Part shown: piece after piece, positions 55,598 to 64,000 of the stretch
Position numbering within the stretch: the first letter of the stretch is position 1
Layout of the letters: the number at the start of each line of letters is the position of its first letter
Translations under genes and position numbers: made by a program
DNA from: Acinetobacter sp. WU_MDCI_Axc73
Lineage (GTDB): Bacteria > Pseudomonadota > Gammaproteobacteria > Pseudomonadales > Moraxellaceae
DNA: 64,000 nt
Assembly (NCBI RefSeq): GCF_025562455.1
Contig: NZ_JAHPRO010000010.1
Coordinates: 62,001-126,000, forward strand
Direction: 5' to 3'
Notes under the pieces: generated by a model
What the model was told of the DNA's origin: nothing
What the model saw: only the letters and a program-made list of their open reading frames with translations
The model's database searches: none

Positions 55598-58500
55598 CAC
55601 GATCTGTGCTCCTGATTATTAAGAGTTTTAGGTTTGTACTTAAAGATACTACGAATCCACACGAAGAATACAGGGATGAAGAAAATACCTAAAAGTGTTG
55701 AAGAAATTACACCACCAAGGACACCATAACCGACGGAATGCTGGCTACCTGCGCCGGCTCCGCTTGAAAGTGCTAAAGGTAAAACACCAAAACCAAATGC
55801 AAGCGTGGTCATGATAATTGGACGTAAACGCATTTTTGCAGCATGTAATGTTGCTTCAAATAGTTCTTCGCCTTGTTCCTGTAATTCTTTTGCAAATTCC
55901 ACGATTAAGATCGCATTCTTTGCAGAAAGACCAATGACGGCAACAATCGCAACTTGGAAGTAAATGTTAAAGGATAAGTTTGGATCGCCTTTAATCATCA
56001 TCCCGAGCCATGTCAATGTGAATGCACCAACAATACCTAAAGGTACAACCAGTAATACAGAAACAGGAACGGACCAGCTTTCATATAATGCAGCAAGACA
56101 TAGGAATACGATTAATAAAGAAAGAACTAATAATGGAGCCGTTTGGCTACCAGAGTCACGTTCTTCTAACGATAAGCCTGTCCACTCATAGTCGAAACCT
56201 GATAAGCCCATAGATGGTAATTTACCAATGATTTCTTCCATCGCCAACATCGCATCACCTGAGCTGACACCCTGTGCAGGGGTACCTTGGATATTGACAG
56301 AAGATACGCCATTATAACGTTCTAGACGAGGTGAACCATAAGTCCATTCACCTTTAGCAAAGCCAGAGAAAGGAACCATTTCGCCTTTGTTGTTACGGAC
56401 ATACCACTTGTTCAAGTCTTCAGGCATCATGCGTGTATTCGATTCACCCTGAACGTAAACTTTTTTCACACGACCACGATCTACGAAATCGTTAATATAA
56501 GAACCACCCCAAGCCATGCTCATGGTGCTGTTAATGTCTGCAATGCTGACACCCATTGCACCTGCTTGTGCTTGATCAATCGTGATTTGGTACTGTGGTG
56601 TATCTTCTTGACCATTTGGACGGACGCCCGCAAGACGTTTGTCTTGAGATGCCAAGCCCAATACAGCATTACGTGCGGCAATCAGTTTTTCATGTCCTTG
56701 ACCGCTTACATCTTTCAATTGGATATCAAAACCAGAAGCGACACCCAATTCAGGCATTGCGGGTAATTGCAATGGCATGATGTAAGACGCATCTTTTACA
56801 ATCATATTCAATGCCATACCGCGTTGTATGATGGCGCCAATTTGTGATTCTTTGGAAGTACGTTCACTCCAGTCTTTTAACTTAATAAAGGCAAGACCAG
56901 CATTTTGACCAACACCAGTAAATGAGAAACCAGCAACCGTAAAAATGGAATCTACATTGTCTTTTTCCTTATCTAGGAAATAGTCTGTCATGGTGTCGAT
57001 GACTTTATCGGTACGTTCCAAGCTAGCGCTAGGCGGTAATTGAACTAAAGTCATGACTACGCCCTGATCTTCTTCCGGTAAGAACGAAGATGGCAATATT
57101 TTGTAGATACCTACCAAGACGACAATCACAACAATATAAAGTACACCAGAGAATACCTTGTGGTGGGTCATACGATTGACACCGCCTTGGTATTTCTCCG
57201 AAATTTTTTCAAAACTACGGTTAAACCAACGGAAGAAGCGCGCAAAAATATTGTTACTTTCTTGCTTGTTCGGATCATGTTGTTTTAACAAAGTCGCACA
57301 AAGGGCTGGGGTAAAGGTTAAGGCTACGATCAAAGATAAGATCATTGCTGTAACCAAGGTGATGGAGAACTGACGATAAATAACGCCAGTAGTACCACCA
57401 AAAAATGCCATCGGTACGAATACTGCTGTTAATACACTGGTGATACCGACCAAAGCACCTGAAATCTGGCTCATCGACTTTTCTGTCGCTGCAACAGGTT
57501 CCAGATGCTCTTCTTGCATCACCCGTTCAACGTTTTCAACCACAACGATTGCATCATCCACCAAGAGGCCAATGGCAAGTACCATCGCGAACATGGTGAG
57601 CGTGTTGATTGAGAAGCCGAAGATATTGATGATCGCAAATGTACCCAGTACAACTACAGGTACCGCTAATGTCGGAATGATCGTTGCACGCCAGTTCTGT
57701 AGGAACAGGAACATGACGATAAATACCAATACAACTGCTTCAATTAAAGTATGTACAACACTTTCGATAGATAGGCGAATAAACGGAGTTGTGTCAAATG
57801 CCAATTGGTCTTTTAGACCGCTAGGGTAGTTATGACGCAATTCAGATAATCGATTTTCAACCGCGGCTGCTGTATCCAGTGCGTTAGAACCTGTTGCAAG
57901 TTTAATCGCAACACCGCCTGCAGGTTTACCATTAAACTTCGAGTCAAACTGGTAGTTATCTGAACCTAGTTCTACACGTGCAACATCACCCAAACGAACT
58001 TGTGCACCATCTGAAGCATTTTTCAGGAAGATGTTTTTAAATTGTTCAGGTGTTTGCAACATCGTTTGTGCGTTTACTGTTGCGTTGAGTACCTGACCCT
58101 TAGTCGATGGCGCACCCCCTAATTGACCTACGGCAACTTGAGCGTTTTGCGCACGAATCGCATTTGCAACATCATCTGGCGTTAGATTAAAACTCGTCAG
58201 CTTAGCAGGATCTAACCAGACACGCATGGCATAAGAGCCACCAAATACCTGAATTTCACCTACGCCAGCAACACGACTAAGGGGCTCAGAAATGTTTGAG
58301 TTCACATAGTCTTTAATGTCAGATGCAGAAAGGCTGTTATCGGGCGAATAAAATGCAATAACCTGCAAAAAGCTTGCACCAGATTTTGTCACTTTTACGC
58401 CTTGACGTTGTACGTCAGCAGGTAAAAGAGCAGTTGCCGATTGCAATTTGTTTTGAACTTGAACTTGGGCGATATCTGGATCGATCCCTTGTTCAAAGTT

Positions 58501-58776
58501 TAAGTTGATAGATGCTTGACCATTACCTGCACTGTTCGATGAAATGTAACGCAAACCATCCAAACCATTCATTTGTTGTTCAATGATTTGGGTTACGGTA
58601 TTTTCAACAGTTTGAGCAGAAGCCCCAGGATAAGTTGCAGAAATTGTGACCGTGGGGGGAGCAATAGTCGGATATTGTGCAACGGGCATTTTTGTTAGCG
58701 TGATAATACCCGCTAGCATAATCACCAATGCGATCACCCATGCAAAGATTGGGCGATGAATAAAGAAATGAGCCAT
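55597..58776 (-). CDS. adeJ: RND multidrug transporter AdeJ
   Basis: This protein of 1059 residues is a hydrophobe/amphiphile efflux (HAE1) pump: MAHFFIHRPIFAWVIALVIM opens helix 1, and the proton-relay acidic pair lies in LAIGLLVDDAIVVVENVERV near residue 407, with the partner lysine in VIGLSAKNAILIVEFAKELQ near residue 940. Two large periplasmic loops between helices 1-2 and 7-8 hold the drug pockets. AdeJ uses the proton gradient to expel beta-lactams, tetracyclines, chloramphenicol, dyes and host compounds through AdeI and AdeK. It is 12 bp downstream of adeI and overlaps adeK by one base. No frame damage is seen, so the pump should be functional. Confidence 0.97.
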   Translation of the reverse strand: MAHFFIHRPIFAWVIALVIMLAGIITLTKMPVAQYPTIAPPTVTISATYPGASAQTVENTVTQIIEQQMNGLDGLRYISSNSAGNGQASINLNFEQGIDPDIAQVQVQNKLQSATALLPADVQRQGVKVTKSGASFLQVIAFYSPDNSLSASDIKDYVNSNISEPLSRVAGVGEIQVFGGSYAMRVWLDPAKLTSFNLTPDDVANAIRAQNAQVAVGQLGGAPSTKGQVLNATVNAQTMLQTPEQFKNIFLKNASDGAQVRLGDVARVELGSDNYQFDSKFNGKPAGGVAIKLATGSNALDTAAAVENRLSELRHNYPSGLKDQLAFDTTPFIRLSIESVVHTLIEAVVLVFIVMFLFLQNWRATIIPTLAVPVVVLGTFAIINIFGFSINTLTMFAMVLAIGLLVDDAIVVVENVERVMQEEHLEPVAATEKSMSQISGALVGITSVLTAVFVPMAFFGGTTGVIYRQFSITLVTAMILSLIVALTFTPALCATLLKQHDPNKQESNNIFARFFRWFNRSFEKISEKYQGGVNRMTHHKVFSGVLYIVVIVVLVGIYKILPSSFLPEEDQGVVMTLVQLPPSASLERTDKVIDTMTDYFLDKEKDNVDSIFTVAGFSFTGVGQNAGLAFIKLKDWSERTSKESQIGAIIQRGMALNMIVKDASYIMPLQLPAMPELGVASGFDIQLKDVSGQGHEKLIAARNAVLGLASQDKRLAGVRPNGQEDTPQYQITIDQAQAGAMGVSIADINSTMSMAWGGSYINDFVDRGRVKKVYVQGESNTRMMPEDLNKWYVRNNKGEMVPFSGFAKGEWTYGSPRLERYNGVSSVNIQGTPAQGVSSGDAMLAMEEIIGKLPSMGLSGFDYEWTGLSLEERDSGSQTAPLLVLSLLIVFLCLAALYESWSVPVSVLLVVPLGIVGAFTLTWLGMMIKGDPNLSFNIYFQVAIVAVIGLSAKNAILIVEFAKELQEQGEELFEATLHAAKMRLRPIIMTTLAFGFGVLPLALSSGAGAGSQHSVGYGVLGGVISSTLLGIFFIPVFFVWIRSIFKYKPKTLNNQEHRS

Positions 58777-58788
58777 TCAGTCTACCCC

Positions 58789-60051
58789 TTATGCATTTGA
58801 AGTAGCTTTTTGTTCAGATTGAGCTTTATTTGATTCAGCTGGTTTTGCCTTATCAGCATCAGGATTCTGTGATTGTGCCGGTGTAGCTTTTGACTCAGGT
58901 TGATAAGGTTTAGCTGAAACCTTTTGACCTTCTTTCACTTTTGCTACTCCATCAACAATGACTTTATCGCCTGATTTAAGCCCTTCCGTTACAATCCAGT
59001 CTGTTCCTTGAACGCCCGCAGTCTTAATCTGGCGAGTTTCTACTTCACCTTTATCATTGACAAGCATCGTTGTAGCTTGCCCAGTAGGAGTACGAGTAAT
59101 CGCTTGTTGTGGAATCAGATAAGCATTAGGAATCACAGCTTGTGTGATTTTTGCAGTTGCATACATGCCCGGCAGTAATAAGTGCTTCGGATTCGAGAAG
59201 ACTGCACGCAGGGTAATACTGCCTGTATCTTGATTTACACTTGCATCTGAAAATGCAAGATGTCCTTCAATTGGATAAGTTGATCCATCTTCAAGGCGAA
59301 GTTTAACTTTTGTATCGCTACTATTATTAAGACTGCCTTGACTCAATTGTTGACGTAAACGTAATAGCTCTGCGCTAGATTGATTTATATCCACATAAAT
59401 TGGATCAAGACGCTGGATGGTAACCAATGGGTCTGCTTGATTCGCTGTGACTAAAGCACCTGCTGTGACAGAAGAGCGACCAGACTGTCCTGAAATTGGT
59501 GAGCGAATGGTTGAATAGCCTAAATCAACTTCAGCATTCTTAACCTGTGCTTTGGCTGAAGCAACTTGAGCTTCTGCAACGTTCACTTGCCCAACGAGGT
59601 CATCATATTCTTGCTTAGAAACCGCATTACTCGAAACCAGTTGTTTGTAACGATTCATTTTGGTTCTAAGTGAATTTAGATTCGCTTCCTGTTGTAATAA
59701 TGCTGCCTTGGCATTATCTAAAGTAGCACGATTTGTTCTAGAATCCAGCTCATACAATGACTGACCTTCACGAACATAACTACCTTCTGTAAATAACCGC
59801 TTAAGAATTACGCCGCTCGTTTGGGGGCGTACATCTGAAATTTCATAGGCATTCGTTCGCCCAGACAACTCAACACTTTGTTCTACACTTTGTGGCTGTG
59901 CAACAAGTACACCGACTTCAGTAGGGGGCATTTGTTGAGCTGCACCAGCTTGCTGCGCATCTTTTGGATCTTTGCTACAGCCAACAAGTGCAATACTTGC
60001 TGCTAATGTGCAAGCAGTAAGGGCTGGAGCCCAAAGCTTTGCAGACATCAT
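58789..60051 (-). CDS. adeI: RND periplasmic adaptor AdeI
   Basis: This protein of 420 residues is a lipoprotein adaptor: lipobox ALVGCSK with cysteine near residue 25, a lipoyl domain split around a coiled-coil hairpin (about 105-170: NAKAALLQQEANLNSLRTKM), GYSTIRSPISGQSGRSSVTA, and a beta-barrel plus membrane-proximal domain. The C-terminal 45 residues are Q-, K- and A-rich low complexity. AdeI links AdeJ to AdeK. The start ATG 60051 (or 60048) overlaps the PAP2 stop by 4 bp, and AGGTGAAACA precedes it, so translation is coupled to PAP2. The operon order PAP2-adeI-adeJ-adeK fits the locus as known in A. baumannii. Confidence 0.96.
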   Translation of the reverse strand: MMSAKLWAPALTACTLAASIALVGCSKDPKDAQQAGAAQQMPPTEVGVLVAQPQSVEQSVELSGRTNAYEISDVRPQTSGVILKRLFTEGSYVREGQSLYELDSRTNRATLDNAKAALLQQEANLNSLRTKMNRYKQLVSSNAVSKQEYDDLVGQVNVAEAQVASAKAQVKNAEVDLGYSTIRSPISGQSGRSSVTAGALVTANQADPLVTIQRLDPIYVDINQSSAELLRLRQQLSQGSLNNSSDTKVKLRLEDGSTYPIEGHLAFSDASVNQDTGSITLRAVFSNPKHLLLPGMYATAKITQAVIPNAYLIPQQAITRTPTGQATTMLVNDKGEVETRQIKTAGVQGTDWIVTEGLKSGDKVIVDGVAKVKEGQKVSAKPYQPESKATPAQSQNPDADKAKPAESNKAQSEQKATSNA

Positions 60052-60686
60052 TGTTTCACCTCATTTAGAGCTTTATTTAAAAATAATTTGTTGTTGTTCA
60101 ACTTGCTTTGTTTCCACAACCAAAGCAGTGAGATCCAAATAAAACCGATACTCCAACCTGCTAATACATCTGTAGGATAATGAACACCTGCATACACTCT
60201 TGAAAGCCCCATACTAAGCAGCCAGAAACAGGAAACTACGAAGAAATATGCTCTCTTAGGATGATTTTGATAAATCAAGATGACTAAACTGGCGAGAGTA
60301 GCCGCATAGGCACTATGAGCACTTGGAAATGATGCGCCATAGTTGACCACCAGTTGATAGATCTCTGGTGGTCTGGGCCGATTAAAACACCACTTTAATA
60401 ACCATCCTAAAACAATACTTCCGCTCACACCTATTAAAATGAAGATAAGTGTTGAGTATTTTTTATACCATGCACAGACTAAACACCAGATCATAGTAAA
60501 AAATAATACAAAAGGCATGCCACCTAGATAAGCTAAAGTCAGTACAATTTGATTGAGCGTTTTATTTCGATGTTCATTCAGGACTTGAATTGCATGTAAA
60601 TCAAATCCTGAGATGAAGGGAGAGTACAAACCAAACACACTCAAAAAAAATAAAAAGCAACCAATACAGAGCATTAGGTAGGGCAT
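60048..60686 (-). CDS. PAP2-family membrane phosphatase
   Basis: From the ATG at 60686 (GAAGG nine bases upstream) the protein has 212 residues and about six helices. The three phosphatase motifs are present: KWCFNRPRPP (KxxxxxxRP form), FPSAHSAYA (PSAH) and SRVYAGVHYPTDVLAG (SRxxxxxHxxxD). It should remove phosphate from undecaprenyl pyrophosphate, phosphatidate or phosphatidylglycerophosphate on the periplasmic side. Upstream codons to 60755 are open but without support. Its stop overlaps the adeI start by 4 bp, so it is the first gene of the efflux operon. A role in peptidoglycan carrier recycling is the likeliest, but a link to drug tolerance is only inferred from the operon. Confidence 0.9.
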   Translation of the reverse strand: MPYLMLCIGCFLFFLSVFGLYSPFISGFDLHAIQVLNEHRNKTLNQIVLTLAYLGGMPFVLFFTMIWCLVCAWYKKYSTLIFILIGVSGSIVLGWLLKWCFNRPRPPEIYQLVVNYGASFPSAHSAYAATLASLVILIYQNHPKRAYFFVVSCFWLLSMGLSRVYAGVHYPTDVLAGWSIGFIWISLLWLWKQSKLNNNKLFLNKALNEVKQ

Positions 60687-60875
60687 GCTTACAACCTTCA
60701 GTTTAACCAAGCTTATCGGTTGGAATACGGTTATGAAGTGTACTCGCCAGTACACTTTTTTTCAAGACTAAGCTATTTATACTAATTTCTTTTTTGACAA
60801 TATTTAACTATCAGCACACAAATATAACAATTTTAAGTGAGATTTGGCACATTTTCTTCATCATTAGAACTATAG

Positions 60876-62930
60876 CTAGTGTGATGTTGATCCGGGTTTT
60901 GTTGCACCATCATCCACTTCAAGAGGTTGTTTGGGTGGCCAGAAAAAATCACTAGGACGGGTGAGAAAATGGGTGACTACCAGTTTGGCTAAAGGTTTCC
61001 ATTGTTCAAAGCGCACACGACGTGCTCGCAAAGCCACAATAATAGTCAGGCTAAAGCTGACAAACAGGTTAGTCAGACCGATGAGTAAAACTCCTAAAAA
61101 AGAAACAATAATGAGTCCAATATCAGGGGGGCCATTAATGCACATCAAGCCCTGTATAAAGTTGGCAGAAGCAAAAGCAATATGTCGGATATCTAGGGGT
61201 AAACCTAAAATAAAACCTATAGTTCCCATACTTCCCAACATAATCCCGAAAATAAAATTACCCGAGAGTGCACCAAGATTAAGTTGAATATAATCTGCAA
61301 ATTTATTTAAACGTTCTTGCCCCATCCAGTTTGCCAAACGTCGATGCGCTTTAAGACGCGGGCCAACCTTACGATAAACAGCCATGTTATCGAAATAGCC
61401 TGCTAGCAAACCGGATAAAAATAAACATATGCCAGCAATAGCGGCATGGGGAATAGCCAGCGAGGTGAAAGGGTTCAAACTATGCAGTACGATATTTGCT
61501 TTTGCATGATTGAGTAATGGTTCATTCAGGAAGTATTGCCACAGATAAGTGATGATGGCAGCCGTAGGAATGGCGATAGAAATATTGCCTAAAATGGCCA
61601 CAAACTGTGTTCTGATAATATTGATAATCAGGGCAGCCAGTTCCGCAATTTGCGCAGTTCTTGAGCCTTTACGTTGTTGTACAGTCGAAGCAAGCGCTGC
61701 CGCAGTCATGGCAGGCTGTTTGGTTGCAACAGTAAAATGTAAAACATGAATCAGAACAAAGCCCAATGAATAGTTCATGCTATAAATAAAGGCATGCATC
61801 ATGGGTGCAAGGGTGAGTCGTGCTGCCAATATTTTCAGCGTTGCCATGACAGCAATGATCACACCTGCACCTGCTGCTGCCCGGTACATTTCAAAAAAGC
61901 CTTTTTTATCGGTACTTACATAATGTTCGCCAGTACGGCTGGCGTTTTCTGTTACTTGTAAAGCGATTAGCTCACTGTTTGTAGTCATCAATGAGCGTAC
62001 GCTTTTTTCACTATAATGTGCTTCTGTGATATCTTCTAGAAACTCACCCAGTGAGTGGTAACGAATTTGGGCATCACCCACCACAATATTTAAAAGTAAC
62101 TCGATTCGATCCAGACATTGCTCAAGTAAAGACAATAAATAAGTCAGGCTTATACTGACACCGATACGTTTGGTCGCACGACGTATTTTGAGAACAACTT
62201 CCCGACATTGCTCAAACATAACAAAGGCTTGAGAGGCATCAGGTGGCTCAAGAACTGCGACTTCATGACCGGTATAATGCTGCTTTTTAAATTTTTCAAT
62301 AAAATCGATAACTTCTCGATTTTGCACTAAAAAAGGTGATTCATATTCGGTCAGTTCAGGCTGTGCATTAATAAATTCTGGATACAAGCCAATACCACTG
62401 ATACGGTAGGATAAAACCGTAATGGCTTTAATCATTTGATCTTGAATGGCACGTTTTTCATCAATATTGCTATTACTTTGACCAATGATTTCAAAAAGAG
62501 CATACCAGTGCTTTTCATCAATCGCATTGAGCCAATATTTGTCACTACGTTGGTGAAATACCTTACCAATCAAAGTACTTAGGTCAAGATCATCTTGAAT
62601 TAAAGGTAGAAAATGTGCGCCAAGACGTTTGACTAGCTGGTTCCAAAAACCATCTAAAGACAATATGCCACTGTCGGCATATAAGTTGGTTTGTTTGTAT
62701 TGATTGATTAAGCGTAATAGAAAGCTTTGTAAGGTGTTGGCAGCATTAGGTCTGATCAGTAAAGACTCAAGGAATGCCTCAAACTTATCATTGATTTCAT
62801 CTTGATCTTTACTGTCGGCTGGACGAATACGATTGATCAGCTCAATAACAATATGTTCATCTAAAACAGCCTGAGTTTGATCAAGCTGTTGCTGCATTTG
62901 AATGTATAGATCAGATAAATTTATATGCAT
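60876..62930 (-). CDS. PF10136 ('site-specific recombinase, Gcr-type') multi-helix membrane protein
   Basis: This protein of 684 residues reads from the ATG at 62930 (a TTG two codons earlier is open). Its N-terminal half (about 1-340) is helical and soluble; the C-terminal half (about 345-650) has about seven membrane helices (AAAGAGVIIAVMATLKILAA, FVAILGNISIAIPTAAIITY, GLLIGL-like segments) with GLLAGYFDNMAVYRKVGPRL and FIFGIMLGSMGTIGFILGLP. Databases call this family site-specific recombinase, after a gonococcal gene, but I see no tyrosine- or serine-recombinase motif, and the helices suggest an integral membrane protein of other function. It lies 12 bp downstream of ispB on the same strand and is likely co-transcribed. 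Confidence 0.82.
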   Translation of the reverse strand: MHINLSDLYIQMQQQLDQTQAVLDEHIVIELINRIRPADSKDQDEINDKFEAFLESLLIRPNAANTLQSFLLRLINQYKQTNLYADSGILSLDGFWNQLVKRLGAHFLPLIQDDLDLSTLIGKVFHQRSDKYWLNAIDEKHWYALFEIIGQSNSNIDEKRAIQDQMIKAITVLSYRISGIGLYPEFINAQPELTEYESPFLVQNREVIDFIEKFKKQHYTGHEVAVLEPPDASQAFVMFEQCREVVLKIRRATKRIGVSISLTYLLSLLEQCLDRIELLLNIVVGDAQIRYHSLGEFLEDITEAHYSEKSVRSLMTTNSELIALQVTENASRTGEHYVSTDKKGFFEMYRAAAGAGVIIAVMATLKILAARLTLAPMMHAFIYSMNYSLGFVLIHVLHFTVATKQPAMTAAALASTVQQRKGSRTAQIAELAALIINIIRTQFVAILGNISIAIPTAAIITYLWQYFLNEPLLNHAKANIVLHSLNPFTSLAIPHAAIAGICLFLSGLLAGYFDNMAVYRKVGPRLKAHRRLANWMGQERLNKFADYIQLNLGALSGNFIFGIMLGSMGTIGFILGLPLDIRHIAFASANFIQGLMCINGPPDIGLIIVSFLGVLLIGLTNLFVSFSLTIIVALRARRVRFEQWKPLAKLVVTHFLTRPSDFFWPPKQPLEVDDGATKPGSTSH

Positions 62931-62942
62931 AGGCAAAAGAGA

Positions 62943-63920
62943 TTATTGAATCCGATATAAAGCCATTAAAGTCAGATTGGTGAGTGCTTGACGCGCCTCA
63001 CTCTCTGGTAATTGATTTAAAGCATCAAGGGCTGCTTGTGTTTCTTGTTCAGCACGGGCGCGACAATACTCTAAAGCACCAGAGTTTTGCACAATCTGGA
63101 CGACTTGCTCAAGCTGAGTGATCCCACCTGTGGAAATACTTTTACGAATAATTTCATGTTCTTCGCCAGTGGTTTTTTGTAACGCGGCAATTAATGGTAG
63201 AGTGGGTTTACCTTCCATCAAGTCATCGCCGATATTTTTACCTAATGTATCTGCATCAGAGGTATAGTCCAAAATATCGTCAATAATTTGGAATGCATTA
63301 CCAAAATGACCTGCAAAATGACGCAAAGGCTCACGGTATTCTGGTCTGTTAGCTAAAATCGCTGCGCCTTCGGTGGCCAGCTCAAACAGGCGAGAGGTTT
63401 TACCGTGAATAATATTTAAATAAGTGGCTTCAGTCGTATCTGGGTCATGCTGAGATTGAAGCTGTAAAACTTCACCTTCTGCGATTTCACAGGTTCCTGT
63501 TGAAAAGTCCTTAAGTAAGACCATGTCATTTAGATCGACCAGTAAATCAAAAGCACGCGAGATTAAAAAGTCACCGACCAAAACCGCTGTTTGGTTGTTC
63601 CAAGTCGCATTTGCAGTAGGACGACCACGGCGTAAGCCTGATTCATCTACTACATCATCATGAACCAGCGTTGCAGTATGCAGCATTTCAATGATCGCGG
63701 CCAATTTACGATGATGTTCTAAGTCTTGAACTCCACATGCCTGACCTGCCAGTAAACACATGATAGGGCGCATACGCTTGCCACCAGCTTCGACCACATG
63801 TTTACTTACCGCCATAACTAAAGCGACTTTTGAGGTAATTCCTTCATTAATAAATGTGTCCATCACAGCAAAGTCATTAGCTACAGGCGAGAGTATATCT
63901 TGCTTAAAGTCGATGGCCAT
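62943..63920 (-). CDS. ispB: octaprenyl diphosphate synthase
   Basis: This protein of 325 residues has the trans-polyprenyl synthase motifs GGKRMRPIMCLLAG near residue 47, LVHDDVVDESGLRRGRP (first DDxxD) near residue 84, GKTSRLFELATEGAA near residue 175, and FQIIDDILDYTSD (second DDxxD) near residue 210. The LHTATLVHDDVVDESGLRRG stretch and the small residues before the first motif suit a long-chain product, the side chain of ubiquinone. The C-terminus ends LTLMALYRIQ. Its usual neighbour rplU would lie beyond the right window edge. It heads an operon with the PF10136 gene. Confidence 0.95.
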   Translation of the reverse strand: MAIDFKQDILSPVANDFAVMDTFINEGITSKVALVMAVSKHVVEAGGKRMRPIMCLLAGQACGVQDLEHHRKLAAIIEMLHTATLVHDDVVDESGLRRGRPTANATWNNQTAVLVGDFLISRAFDLLVDLNDMVLLKDFSTGTCEIAEGEVLQLQSQHDPDTTEATYLNIIHGKTSRLFELATEGAAILANRPEYREPLRHFAGHFGNAFQIIDDILDYTSDADTLGKNIGDDLMEGKPTLPLIAALQKTTGEEHEIIRKSISTGGITQLEQVVQIVQNSGALEYCRARAEQETQAALDALNQLPESEARQALTNLTLMALYRIQ

Positions 63921-64000
63921 ATGAAAGGAAACCTCATTAATATATTGGTAATTTGCTCAATGGATTAAAGCTATAAAATCTTAAACTCAAATGAATGACA

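Overview
The window reads as ordinary chromosome of an Acinetobacter species (Gammaproteobacteria, Moraxellaceae). The reasons are a recognisable adeIJK efflux operon, an ata-type trimeric autotransporter followed by a tpgA-like partner gene, a LolD plus single LolC/E-like permease arrangement, AT-rich sequence (roughly 40% GC by eye), and dense short operons. No rRNA, tRNA, complete insertion sequence, prophage or CRISPR array was seen. The species cannot be fixed from this sequence alone.

Layout. 1-4.6 kb: the 5' part of a LigB-type dioxygenase gene (ygiD), rlmH, a candidate small RNA, lon and ygfA, all on the minus strand. 4.9-13.2 kb: a 2465-residue trimeric autotransporter adhesin and its TpgA-like periplasmic partner. 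13.2-18.1 kb: a minus-strand tripartite export operon (TolC-like, HlyD-like, two ABC-2 permeases) with no ATPase gene. 18.4-24.8 kb: serC, a 49-codon membrane micro-protein, an unknown protein, a UPF0178 protein, an EamA transporter, an atypical PilZ protein, and lolF-lolD. 24.9-31.8 kb: comEC, an LpxL-like acyltransferase, an SppA-like peptidase, an alpha/beta hydrolase and an AroP-like permease. 32.1-40.4 kb: an orphan prpF, a degenerate GGDEF protein with a probable frameshift at its start, ispA, a qmcA/nfeD pair, a patatin-like lipoprotein, an acyltransferase and an AmpG-like MFS protein.

40.4-54 kb: a 675-bp stretch without a gene, a two-component system, a kinase-like protein, an ammonium channel with NtrC-like half-sites upstream, an AEC transporter, a J-domain-like protein, a RelA/SpoT-domain protein with a TTG start, valS, an unknown protein with an SDR oxidoreductase, and a remnant-bearing intergenic region. 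54.1-64 kb: PAP2-adeI-adeJ-adeK, a PF10136 membrane protein and ispB.

Working connections. Several loci serve the envelope: adhesin display (ata/tpgA), lipoprotein release (lolF/lolD), phospholipid or lipid A acylation (two acyltransferases), undecaprenyl or lipid phosphate turnover (PAP2), and drug or solute efflux (adeIJK and the ATPase-less system). IspA and IspB supply farnesyl diphosphate and the quinone side chain. The more unusual items are the small RNA between lon and rlmH, the export operon lacking an ATPase, the PilZ protein with a 92-residue insert, the NSAQF 'GGDEF' protein, and the J-domain/RelA-SpoT pair. None is a proven new system; the RelA/SpoT locus and the small RNA seem the best leads.
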